Shown here: positions 11,474-20,181 of the stretch, one piece after another | Numbering within the stretch: the stretch's first letter is position 1 | Layout of the letters: every line of letters starts with the position of its first letter | DNA from: Pristionchus mayeri | Taxonomy: Eukaryota > Nematoda > Chromadorea > Rhabditida > Neodiplogasteridae | Length of the DNA: 64,000 bases | Reading direction: 5' to 3' | Assembly: GCA_036245805.1 (NCBI GenBank) | Contig: BTRK01000004.1 | Location: 18,786,001 to 18,850,000 of the forward strand | The notes under the pieces: model-generated | Told to the model about the DNA's origin: nothing | What the model saw: only the letters and a program-made list of their open reading frames with translations | Databases searched by the model: none | Translations under genes and position numbers: made by a program

Positions 11474-12173
11474 ATGTTATTGATCCCCGAGGATCAGTTA
11501 AGTGCCTTGAAAAACAACGCCACGATTTCGTCCTGATTTCGTGGAGCCTCATTTTTTGTCACATAAAGAAGAGGAATTGAAACAGCTACTATCAAGCATT
11601 TCAACGTCTACCGCGGATGAGCGACTTCTCAAATATCGGCACATTCTCGAGCAGATTTTGGCTCATATCCGACCAGAAAATTTTGAAAAGGAGGAGCGCG
11701 GAACAAACACATCTTCACTCGCCGAAGATTCGCGTTCTGATGCAGTTCAAAACAACGATGACATGACCGCTCGAGATGAACCGGTTGGAGAAATTGCTGC
11801 TTCCCTCGATGAAACGGTTCAATCTGAACCAGCAACTGTGAGAAGATCACCGACTAAATCACCAAGATTGAGTAGATTGTCAAATCAGCAAAGATCAAAG
11901 TATGAAATTTTAAAACACATCGAAAAAAATCCCCGAGTGATTAGTCAAGATAATAGCGGTAGACTCTGTATTGATGGTCAAGCGATTGAAAACAGTAATT
12001 TTGACGCTCTCATAGACGATTTCTCAAATCCTCACAGAACTCGTTCTCATTTACCAAGGGGCGGTTATCGTTTCGTTTCTGCGTTGTTCACTACCGGATT
12101 CCCTTTAGAGAAACTGGCAAATACTGCAAGACGCTACGATTTCGTTGTTAGAAAATGGCCGATCAGGCAATAA
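11474..12173 (+). pseudogene. Polinton ORF of unknown function, frame broken near its start
   Basis: An ATG at 11474, one base after the preceding stop, opens a short frame (MLLIPEDQL..) that stops at 11534-11536. The long frame 11541-12173 lacks a suitable ATG at its start. Together they match the layout of a common Polinton protein: a hydrophobic-acidic start, a low-complexity charged middle, and a conserved C-terminal helical domain (residues about 120-205 of the long frame, starting KYEILKHIEKNP and ending near FPLEKLANTARR). A small indel around 11525-11545, where GATTTCGT is repeated twice, probably broke the frame. Function is unknown. The 3' end overlaps the integrase start by 19 nt. 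Confidence 0.55.
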
Positions 12174-13204
12174 ATAAAGTTTATTCAGACATTCGAAATC
12201 CTGCAGGATTTTCGAACCCCGTGAAAATTTCAAAAACTCTGAATGTTAAGCGCTCTCAAGTTGAAAAAGTTCTGCACAAAAACGATACCTACACTCAATA
12301 CTATCCATCGCGTAGAAAATTCAAAACAAATAAAACACAAGCATCATGGATTGATAGTGATCATCAATCAGATATTTGTGTTCTTTTGGATCTTTCAAAC
12401 TTTAATGACGGCTTCTCGTACATTCTAGTAGTTTGTGATGTTTTATCTCGATTCGCGTGGGCTTATCCTCTTAAGAAAAAGAACGCACAATGCGTGACCA
12501 ACGCGTATTCCATTATCCTAGAGAGCGGTAGAGTTCCATTTCGATTACGTACCGACGAAGGAAAAGAGTATCTTAACAGTTCTTTTCAAGCTCTGTTGAG
12601 CAAAAAGGAAATAAAACATAGGATACCGAAGAATCACGACGTGAAATGTTCTTTAGCCGAGAACTTCATCAAGCGGCTTAAATCAAAATTGTATAAGTAT
12701 TTCACATTCAACAATACCTTTCGATGGATTGATGTCCTTGAAGATGCCGTGTTCGCCATAAACAACAGCCCCTTAAATTCTCTCGCTGGATTGGCTCCAT
12801 CTCAAGTTAGCATAAGCAATGCTGAGGCTATATGGCAGCACATGTATGGCGATGAGAAATTTAAAATTCCGACCCATAAGTACAAAACAGGCGACACGGT
12901 ACGACTTGCGAAAATGCGTGGAGTATTTCGCAAAGGGTACAAGAATACTTTCACAGTGGAGATATTTCGCATTAAAAAACTGCTTTTCAAGGACCCTCCC
13001 GCATATATCCTAGAAGATTTGAACGGTTCCGAGTTAGATTCAATAGTTTACGAACCAGAGCTTGTTGCTTATTCGACCGACGAGCACAAAATCGAAAAGA
13101 TATTAAGTCGAAGAACCAAAAATGGACAACGAGAATATCTTGTGCGCTGGCAAGGATACGACTCAAGTTTCGACTCATGGGTTCGAGAATACGAGTTTGT
13201 GTAG
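12155..13204 (+). CDS. Polinton integrase with C-terminal chromodomain
   Basis: 349 aa, intron-less. Inserts the element into the host chromosome. An N-terminal helical part is followed by an RNase-H-fold integrase core: LLDLSNFNDGFSYILVVCDV (first Asp region), LRTDEGKEY (second Asp) and a CSLAENFIKRLKSKL block carrying the catalytic Glu. The first-Asp region aligns less cleanly than the family usually does, so activity is uncertain. The last about 40 residues form a chromodomain (IEKILSRR..., EYLVRWQGYDSSFDSW), which in related elements is thought to guide integration to marked chromatin. It starts inside the preceding ORF, and its own 3' end is overlapped by the next ORF. Confidence 0.9.
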   Translation: MADQAINKVYSDIRNPAGFSNPVKISKTLNVKRSQVEKVLHKNDTYTQYYPSRRKFKTNKTQASWIDSDHQSDICVLLDLSNFNDGFSYILVVCDVLSRFAWAYPLKKKNAQCVTNAYSIILESGRVPFRLRTDEGKEYLNSSFQALLSKKEIKHRIPKNHDVKCSLAENFIKRLKSKLYKYFTFNNTFRWIDVLEDAVFAINNSPLNSLAGLAPSQVSISNAEAIWQHMYGDEKFKIPTHKYKTGDTVRLAKMRGVFRKGYKNTFTVEIFRIKKLLFKDPPAYILEDLNGSELDSIVYEPELVAYSTDEHKIEKILSRRTKNGQREYLVRWQGYDSSFDSWVREYEFV

Positions 13205-13463
13205 CACCGATTCTTCGATTTGGAAATTTGCAGACACTTCGCGCTCGAAATCTCTAATTGTTTATTTATTTCAAGTTATACTTGTTTACATAGTTGTTTG
13301 TACATCTTTGTACAAACTCTGCATGGAATCCTGCTCGACAGATAAATCTATGTGGATTGCCGCTTTATCGTCAAGTATAGGATATTTGCTTCCTTCGCCA
13401 ACCCTTGGCGAGCCACCGCTTTCGGGAGTGAGACATTCTACTCCTTCGGCAAGTCATTCATAG
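13122..13463 (+). CDS. small Polinton membrane protein overlapping the integrase
   Basis: 113 aa in a different frame from the chromodomain, which it overlaps by 83 nt. It ends exactly one base before the penton gene's ATG. The middle has a transmembrane segment (LIVYLFQVILVYIVVCTSLY), followed by a Cys-bearing stretch and WIAALSSSIGYLLPSPT, which resembles the short membrane proteins found at this place in other Polintons. No other ATG precedes the hydrophobic segment, so the overlapping start at 13122 is the best choice. The role is unknown. Confidence 0.6.
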   Translation: MDNENILCAGKDTTQVSTHGFENTSLCSTDSSIWKFADTSRSKSLIVYLFQVILVYIVVCTSLYKLCMESCSTDKSMWIAALSSSIGYLLPSPTLGEPPLSGVRHSTPSASHS

Positions 13464-14228
13464 ATGGCAGACTTTTATCTTACATTGTTATCAAATGCTG
13501 ATGCCACAAATAAAATTGGTGACTTCAAGGTCAAGTTACCGCGACGAGTAACACTGAAGGGCGATTACTCTGTAGCTCTGACAGATATCATTTTCCCCTA
13601 TACGTTCGATTTTCTTTCTAATCGTCGAGAGACTCCCGAAACAGCGGAAAATACTGTTAAAATCCAAACACGGACAGGAGATCAGCTAAAAATCGCCATA
13701 TCGCCGGGAATTTACAAAGATCCAATCGATCTCGTAGAATGCTTAAACTCGGAAATTCAATCTTCTCTCGATCGGGCCGTTCCCGAAGTAAAAAGAGATA
13801 ACCTGAAAGTGCGCCTTTTCTATTATAAGTCTTCGAGTAGAAAATGTACCTATTTACCTTCAGAACATGTTAAATTCGTTGTTCTTTCGAAAAAACTCGC
13901 ATACATGCTCGGATTTGAAAGTTTCCTTAGCGGCGACTCTCTCGAAGCAGCTTATCCAGTTCACACAGCTGCCGATTTTCTCTTTGTTTACATTAATATT
14001 GTTGAATATCAGCTGGTATCAAATATAATGTCTCCTATTTTGAAAGTTCTGAATGTGAAAGGAGATCCAGGTCAAAATGTGCAAATATCAATAGCTCGAC
14101 CGCAATACGTGCCGGTTCGAAATAACGACTTTGAAACCGTGCACATTCAGATAAAAAACGATCTCGACGAGGTGGTTGATTTTCACTCAGGCAAAATCTG
14201 TCTTGTTCTCCACATTAGACCTTCATAA
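13464..14228 (+). CDS. Polinton minor capsid (penton-like) protein
   Basis: 254 aa, intron-less. The N-terminus MADFYLTLLSN, then VKLPRRVTLKGDYSVALTDI and a NTVKIQ...ISPGIY block, follow the pattern of the single-jelly-roll minor capsid (penton) protein of Polintons. It would form the capsid vertices. The TAA at 14226-14228 directly abuts the next ATG at 14229. No break is seen. Confidence 0.8.
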   Translation: MADFYLTLLSNADATNKIGDFKVKLPRRVTLKGDYSVALTDIIFPYTFDFLSNRRETPETAENTVKIQTRTGDQLKIAISPGIYKDPIDLVECLNSEIQSSLDRAVPEVKRDNLKVRLFYYKSSSRKCTYLPSEHVKFVVLSKKLAYMLGFESFLSGDSLEAAYPVHTAADFLFVYINIVEYQLVSNIMSPILKVLNVKGDPGQNVQISIARPQYVPVRNNDFETVHIQIKNDLDEVVDFHSGKICLVLHIRPS

Positions 14229-14798
14229 ATGCATGTATTCTTCGATCCTAATAATTCTGTAGATTGGCAGCTTTTTTTCGAAAACGTAGGCTCGCATCAA
14301 ATTGGATCTGGTGAAACTCAGCCGGACTATTTTCGACCCCGAGGATTTATTGGATACCAGAACCAGAGAGGTTCAGGGATCGGGGGAATATTGAGCAGAT
14401 TGTTCTCTTTCATCGTTCCAATTGCAAAAGCTGCTAGTCGTACAATTGGCAGCGAGGCTCTGCTAGCGAGTGGGCAAATCGCTTCAGATTTGGCGGCTGG
14501 TCGAGATTTGAGCGAATCTTTGAAAGATCAGTCGGCCAAAGCATATAACCGAATTGTGGAGAAAGCGGCTACTAAAGTGCAAACCGGACGAGGGAAAGCG
14601 GTCACAGCGAGAAAAAGGAGAGTTACGAAGAAAAAGACGCGCACATCACCGCCGAAAACAAATTCGCGGAAACCATCAAGAACGACGAAACTGAAACTGA
14701 AACGCAAAAGTCGTAAAAAAATTGTCTCAAAAGGAGTGAGAAAATCAGTGCTTCATGCTATGTCAAAGAGTCATTCACCCCTTGATCTATTCGGTTGA
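14229..14798 (+). CDS. Polinton basic core-like protein
   Basis: 189 aa. The first part has QIGSGETQPDYFRPRGFIGY and a Gly-rich GSGIGGILSRLFSFIVPIAK segment, able to form an amphipathic or membrane-active helix. The second half is very rich in Lys/Arg/Thr/Ser (for example TARKRRVTKKKTR), as in DNA-condensing core proteins. Between penton and major capsid gene is the usual place for the pX/pVI-like core protein of Polintons and adenoviruses. The stop TGA overlaps the next start as TGATG (14796-14800). Confidence 0.7.
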   Translation: MHVFFDPNNSVDWQLFFENVGSHQIGSGETQPDYFRPRGFIGYQNQRGSGIGGILSRLFSFIVPIAKAASRTIGSEALLASGQIASDLAAGRDLSESLKDQSAKAYNRIVEKAATKVQTGRGKAVTARKRRVTKKKTRTSPPKTNSRKPSRTTKLKLKRKSRKKIVSKGVRKSVLHAMSKSHSPLDLFG

Positions 14799-16097
14799 TG
14801 GCCGGCAAACTCATTGACGCCAAATCTAGACCTGCTTCTAGAAGTGAACTTTCATTGTTTGACATCCCTTGCACTCAAGTAGCTTTCGAGACCTCACGAT
14901 GGGTTACCGTATTACCCTCAAATTCTGTAACAAATTCCGGGCCCTACATATTCAATATCCGCGATAATAGGAATTTCATTCAGCTCTCCAAGAGCTATAT
15001 CGTATTGAGACTAAAAGTGAACAAAATTCAAAATGCGGACAAAATCGCACTTTGTAATTACATTGTTCTCTCAAGTCAAAATGGAAATAAACAACATACA
15101 GATGTTTGATTGCACAGATTACGCGTATAAGGCCTATATCGAAACATTGCTGAACAGATCAAACGAAGAGAAAAACACGTTTCTTCGTGCAGCTGGTTTT
15201 CATTCAGAAAAAATAACCAGCGAAGTAGAAAGCTTGGATTCCGCTGAGTGTAAAGGGTATAAAAACCGAGTTGCTGTTTTAGAAAATAGTAACGTAATCG
15301 AAGTTGTTGCACCCCTTCATGTTGACCAGTTTTCTACGGATCGTCTTATTATTCCTCATGTCAATATTCAATTCACTCTGCATCGAAACTCTGATTCGTT
15401 CCTGATAGAGGATCACGTAGCGGATAACGCAGCATCACCCCAAGCGTCTATCGATGTACAATCAATGCATATGTTGATTCACCAAGTAAACGTAGTGAGC
15501 TCTGCTGGATTAGCGCTTGAGAAAACAATGCTGACGTGTTCGGCGAAATATCCTTATCGGAGGACCAGAATCAAAATTCTTTCTGTGGAAGGCGGACGTG
15601 TTGACCTACCTTTTTCCACTATTTTCACACATGTCATTCCGAAAAGAGTTATTATTTGCTGCGTTGATCAGCACGCTAAAGACGGTGTACTCAACCGGAA
15701 CCCTTTCAATTTCCAGCATTTCAACATCTCAGAAGTTCGCGTTGATGCGGGAGGTGTTACTTTCCCCTCGCAACCCATTAGAATCGATTTTGCAAGCGGT
15801 CTTTTTGCAGAGGCATTTACAATGTTTAACGAGAATATTGGCGCTTTGAGCGAAAATCGCCAAATCGGTATAACACCTGAGATGTACAAAACAGGGCACA
15901 CATTTTTTGCATTCAATTTATCTCCGACTGATTCAAGCAACGACTTTGAGCTTATTCGAACAGGGACTACTTCTTTGGCGATTCATTTCGGAAAGAAAGT
16001 GCCTAATTTTGGATTTCAAGTGATTGTTTATGCCGAATTTGATGCGGTATTCCAAATTGACCGCTTCCGCAACATCTATACAGACAATTCTGCATAA
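14798..16097 (+). pseudogene. Polinton major capsid protein (double jelly roll), frame broken
   Basis: Resembles the F54H12.2-type protein of C. elegans and other animals, now regarded as the Polinton double-jelly-roll major capsid protein. The first part is in one frame from ATG 14798 (FETSRWVTVLPSN, SKSYIVLRLKV). The rest is in another frame to 16097 (YAYKAYIETLLNR, FASGLFAEAFTMFNENIG, LAIHFGKKVPNFGFQVIVYA). The change falls between about 15045 and 15075 and is not a splice site I can recognise, so either the gene is broken or one base is wrong. The overall length and the order of blocks are otherwise as expected for a complete protein of about 430 aa. Confidence 0.82.
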
Positions 16098-16150
16098 ATA
16101 GGATAGGCGGAGCCATTCAAGGCGCAAAACGATTCAGTCTACATTTCACG

Positions 16151-16585
16151 ATGTCTGAGACGCGTTGCATCCTTCTAGAGGACTACTGTCGAGCTCGTTT
16201 CAATATCGACCTTCGGAGCGACTCTCTCAAACCGTCTGATGTTGCTCTCATCAATCGCGATCTCGGAAATCGTAAACTGCGCACTAATCATCTTACCCCA
16301 AATCTCTCCATCAATGGTGGTCAGCTTCACTACAATCTATCATCCATGTCTCGCGTCTTCGCAAACATTCACGTGAGCGGACGGTGCAGACAGATCAAGA
16401 CGGGTGTGCTGCTCCGTGTCAGAGTGAGTATTTATAGTGTGTTTTGCGAAAAGTGAACAAATCTATCTCTTCAGGACTACTTCGCTATTCAGCACGGAAT
16501 TGATCTTCGCCAAGATAGATCACCCCTATACGTCATGGACTTCGGAGCTCGTTACCCGCTCGATGTCATCGTAGTTGAGATCTAA
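16151..16585 (+). CDS. free-standing PAZ-like domain protein, two exons
   Basis: Exon 1 runs 16151-16423 (donor GTGAGT) and exon 2 runs 16475-16585 (after CTTCAG), with an intron of 51 nt. The product is 128 aa. Exon 1 has LEDYCRARFNIDLRSDSLKP and INRDLGNRKLRTNHL; exon 2 has VRDYFAIQHGIDL and ends PLDVIVVEI. This is the order of blocks in the PAZ domain of nematode Argonautes: the DYF..xx(Y/H)(N/G)I.L motif, then a hydrophobic, Pro-containing end. PAZ binds the 3' end of small RNAs. The reading stops right where a PAZ domain would end, and no MID or PIWI part follows. It lies 53 bp after the capsid gene on the same strand. The assignment rests on motif reading only; a decayed Argonaute fragment is the main alternative. 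Confidence 0.55.
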
Positions 16586-17086
16586 TTTGTCTCGCCTATT
16601 ACTCATGTTTGAAGCCTTGTCAACCTCGGAGATAAATGAAATCATGTGGGGCGCCATGAGTTACCTGCGAGAATGGTTTGAATGGTTTTACTCGGCTATC
16701 GCAATGAACAATATCGATAAATATATCTGGCGACACAGTGAACGGAAAGAGCGGGTGCTACATCTTAAACAGGTCTAGACAGGTGATGGGTTTGAAATAG
16801 ATCGCGATACGTATAACGAGGCAGGAGCGAAAACGAAAGAGAGGGGTGGTGTGGAGTCGGACGAAATGGGCCAGCTTATATAGTGCTCCTGAATGGTACG
16901 AAACTTGTAAGAAACCGCCAAAAACCGGCGAAAAGGCAGACATCTAACAGTAGCGAGCATCTGGACCCCTTATGTACAGTATAGAAACCATACATTGCGA
17001 CGCGTGACTTGGGATAGCGGAGCTGTATCAAACATGGCTTGCCACTCCGGGAAAGAGAAGCGGTGAGATCTTAGTGTTACCATTGA
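16586..17086. other. right end of the Polinton, no recognised gene
   Basis: A short frame (16602-16778, starting MFEALSTSEINEIMWG) is open but matches nothing I know. A TATA-like CTATATAAG occurs on the minus strand near 16873. No inverted terminal repeat matching the left side was found here. Confidence 0.4.
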
Positions 17087-17430
17087 ACCGAGTGAGAAAC
17101 CGACCGGATGGCCTAGCGGTTATTCGTGTCCCAACACCGTCAGCGCGACTCCCCCGGAAACTGCAAAAGATTGATGACTCAGTAGCGCGCTGAGCTCGAG
17201 AACTAGCGTGCACAGAGAGACGCCAGAGAAAGAGAGTGTCTATTATTTAGAGAGGGGTGAGAGCGGGCGAGCTCTTACTGTTCCCTTGCGCCTCGGTGAC
17301 AAATCGACCGGATGGCCTAGCGGTAACTCCCTCGCGAGCAGCTCCCAACACCGTCAGCACGACTCCCACGGAAAACGGCAAAAGATGACTCATTAGCGCA
17401 CTGAGCGCTAAGGCTGGAGTACAGAGAGAT
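17087..17430 (+). repeat. flanking repeat with tRNA A-box-like motif, right copies
   Basis: Two tandem units of about 205 bp. Each contains GACCGGATGGCCTAGCGGT (at 17101 and 17306) followed by CCCAACACCGTCAGC and a CGACTCCC motif that could be a degenerate tRNA B box. The second unit is nearly the same as the left copy at 5390-5560 and in the same orientation. Direct, not inverted, so these are not ordinary Polinton termini. Confidence 0.6.
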
Positions 17431-17479
17431 ACGGTAACTAATCCAGGGACACGATTATGGGCAAATCCTGGCTATCTGA

Positions 17480-17520
17480 GTAACCTGGGTAACCTGGGTA
17501 ACCTGGGTAAAATAACTGGG
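17480..17520 (+). repeat. short tandem repeat AACCTGGGT
   Basis: Three perfect 9-bp units of AACCTGGGT followed by a diverged one, just left of the inverted rearrangement that begins at 17586. Confidence 0.8.
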
Positions 17521-17741
17521 TAACTCAGGCAATCCTGGAAAATTGATCCTGATAAAATTTGGTCACAGAGTCACCCACTGCTCTCTCATAGAGACTTGGA
17601 TAGCGTGACCACCTCGTGTGATATAGAATGCGATATTTAATCTATGTGTTTCAATACCAGTTCAATCCCTTTTCAATCTGAACCACGAGGCGGGACGGAT
17701 TCAAGTCAATGTTATGGTTTCCTTAGCAATGTCATTCACAG

Positions 17742-17876
17742 GTTCTGCAACACAACGATGTGCCTTTTTCGGATGTAGAGCAGTGCCAATTGTGTGGTTA
17801 TCTGCCCTTTCGGACTAACGGAGATTGCGATCTAGACGAAGTTGATCGAGGAAGGTTCAAGGAAGGAAGTGGTTGA
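17742..17876 (+). pseudogene. detached last exon of the CxxC gene, copy 1
   Basis: Identical in layout to the last exon at 51957-52091: 44 codons with QCQLCGYLPF and ending in TGA. Here the earlier exons are missing because the copy starts at 17586, so it cannot make the whole protein. Confidence 0.6.
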
Positions 17877-18059
17877 GATTCAATTGAGAGTGAATGGATT
17901 CGATGAATGTTCGTTTGGAAGCTCAGTGGTTTTGGTGATCATTTTCGTTTAGGAATTTCTCGGCTGGAGTTTTGGGATTATCCCCCGAACGAATAAATTA
18001 ACGGCTATGTAATAATTTATTTTATCGTTCTTGATACAAATACATTCCTTTCCGTAAAT

Positions 18060-18263
18060 CTAAAGAGGGCGACTGAATGGGGAGGATGCCGATTCGCGTG
18101 TGCGTTCGCTTCGACTGGTGGCACTCTTGGCAGCGTAGAGGTTGAAGAAGGGATTGGAGAAGCGAATGAAGCCACTCGATTCATACGATGACTGGGTAGA
18201 TGCAGAGGGCACTGAGGTGGTACCAGCATCGGCGGAAGGAGAAGCCGACACCAACTTGACCAC
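18060..18263 (-). other. Ser-rich terminal exon-like ORF, copy 1
   Basis: Minus-strand frame of 67 codons rich in Ser, Ala and Arg (contains SNPFFNLYAAK and ends FSRPL). It follows a good acceptor (TTTCAG). Copies are at 19117-19320 (plus) and 52275-52478 (minus). An upstream exon near 18360-18440 is likely but I could not join the two in a consistent phase; an overlapping alternative frame (18017-18229) is also open. Family not recognised. Confidence 0.35.
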
Positions 18264-19503
18264 TGAAAGGAATTCTTTGAAAATTACGATAGTTATTTTT
18301 CAATTTATTATTGTAAAGGTGAAATAGTCACTTAAAAGAATGTAAATTTCTCACAATCTTGCAGTTTTGCGGAGAAGTGCTTTTCTCCATGGTGCTGTAG
18401 CTAATGCTTCGAGAGTGGCTAATGCCGCGCTACCAAATCTGACCCTTGAAGACTTCCACAAATGGCGCTTTCCCATTCCTCATTTGTAGTGAAGATCACG
18501 CCCATGCGTGCACGATTTGTTCCGCGATACTAAAATATGTGAAGTATCTGCAGTATCGCGATATACTTCCTGGTATATTTTCTGAAACTTGATTTTAGAA
18601 TACAGAATAGAATAATGCTCCAAATGGTAACAATAGCATATTTCGCTTTACCAGCTAACGTGCATGAAAAAGAATGTGGTACTAGTCTGATTCTGCCCAT
18701 TTCTTATATAACATGTAGAACTAAAAATCCGTCTTTCAGAAATTACCCCATTCTTTTTGGAGCATTATTCTATTCTGTATTCTAAAATCAAGTTTCAGAA
18801 AATATACCAGGAAGTATATCGCGATACTGCAGATACTTCACATATTTTAGTATCGCGGAACAAATCGTGCACACATGGGCGTGATCTTCACTACAAATGA
18901 GGAATGGGAAAGCGCCATTTGTGGAAGTCTTCAAGGGTCAGATTTGGTAGCGCGGCATTAGCCACTCTCGAAGCATTAGCTACAGCACCATGGAGAAAAG
19001 CACTTCTCCGCAAAACTGCAAGATTGTGAGAAATTTACATTCTTTTAAGTGACTATTTCACCTTTACAATAATTAATTGAAAAACAACTATAGTAATTTT
19101 CAAAGAATTCCTTTCAGTGGTCAAGTTGGTGTCGGCTTCTCCTTCCGCCGATGCTGGTACCACCTCAGTGCCCTCTGCATCTACCCAGTCATCGTATGAA
19201 TCGAGTGGCTTCATTCGCTTCTCCAATCCCTTCTTCAACCTCTACGCTGCCAAGAGTGCCACCAGTCGAAGCGAACGCACACGCGAATCGGCATCCTCCC
19301 CATTCAGTCGCCCTCTTTAGATTTACGGAAAGGAATGTATTTGTATCAAGAACGATAAAATAAATTATTACATTGCCGTTAATTTATTCGTTCGGGGGAT
19401 AATCCCAAAACTCCAGCCGAGAAATTCCTAAACGAAAATGATCACCAAAACCACTGAGCTTCCAAACGAACATTCATCGAATCCATTCACTCTCAATTGA
19501 ATC

Positions 19504-20087
19504 TCAACCACTTCCTTCCTTGAACCTTCCTCGATCAACTTCGTCTAGATCGCAATCTCCGTTAGTCCGAAAGGGCAGATAACCACACAATTGGCACTGC
19601 TCTACATCCGAAAAAGGCACATCGTTGTGTTGCAGAACCTGTGAATGACATTGCTAAGGAAACCATAACATTGACTTGAATCCGTCCCGCCTCGTGGTTC
19701 AGATTGAAAAGGGATTGAACTGGTATTGAAACACATAGATTAAATATCGCATTCTATATCACACGAGGTGGTCACGCTATCCAAGTCTCTATGAATCAGT
19801 TCTACATTTTTCTGGATTTCAACTTTGAATAATTAAGGAACGCGCACAATTTGTGCAACTCAATTTTGGCACGATTGTAATCTCAGAACAGATTGTAATC
19901 TCAAAGTGCTGGAGGCAATCGGGATCATTTTTCTGGTCTCCTGCGACAACAATACCAATAGCATTTCGCTGATATGATAGAGAAGATCATTTATTGATTG
20001 ATCATCTTCAACGTAGCAAATACTCTTCGTTTCACTGGAGATCACGTTCCGTAGCTTATTTTTGCGGTAGAAGGGGCAGTTTGCGCA
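19504..20087 (-). CDS. CxxC gene, inverted copy
   Basis: Inverse copy of the gene at 51490-52091 in the forward arm: exon with ICANCPFYRKNKL (about 20015-20087), a second exon with LSCTNCARS (about 19835-19940), and the last exon (19504-19638) with QCQLCGYLPF. Compared with the forward copy it lacks four bases (GTCT) near 20020; this falls in what I read as an intron, so the protein may be unaffected. Family unknown. Confidence 0.4.
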
Positions 20088-20181
20088 GATGAAGATTACA
20101 ATCTGGGCTCAGTTGCACTCCTCCCATAGGCTAGCCTCTGTCGAATCCTCTCATCAACTTCGAAAATGGTCCCAAAAATGG

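Larger units (their letters stand above)
5620..16585 (+). mobile_element. Maverick/Polinton virus-like transposon
   Basis: A block of genes that together define a Polinton: protein-primed DNA polymerase B, packaging ATPase, retroviral-type integrase with chromodomain, penton-like and double-jelly-roll capsid proteins and small accessory ORFs, all on the plus strand. An adenovirus-type cysteine protease, usual in these elements, is not seen. Terminal inverted repeats and a 6-bp target duplication could not be found by eye, so the outer limits are uncertain; the coordinates cover only the recognisable genes. Frame breaks in at least three genes suggest the copy is defective, or that the sequence has indel errors. 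Confidence 0.88.
17586..18755. repeat. inverted triplication, first direct copy
   Basis: Matches 51801-52975 in the same orientation over 1.17 kb, and is the inverse of about 18757-19795. At its end the copied sequence stops in ATTCTTT and switches to the inverse strand at TGGAGCATTATTC. The original context at 52975 continues instead into CTCCTGC. This is a fold-back template-switch junction with a few bases of overlap. Confidence 0.9.

Noticed and set aside
5390..17430. Flanking repeats as the Polinton's terminal inverted repeats
   Set aside because: They are in direct, not inverted, orientation, and the right one has a tandem extra unit.
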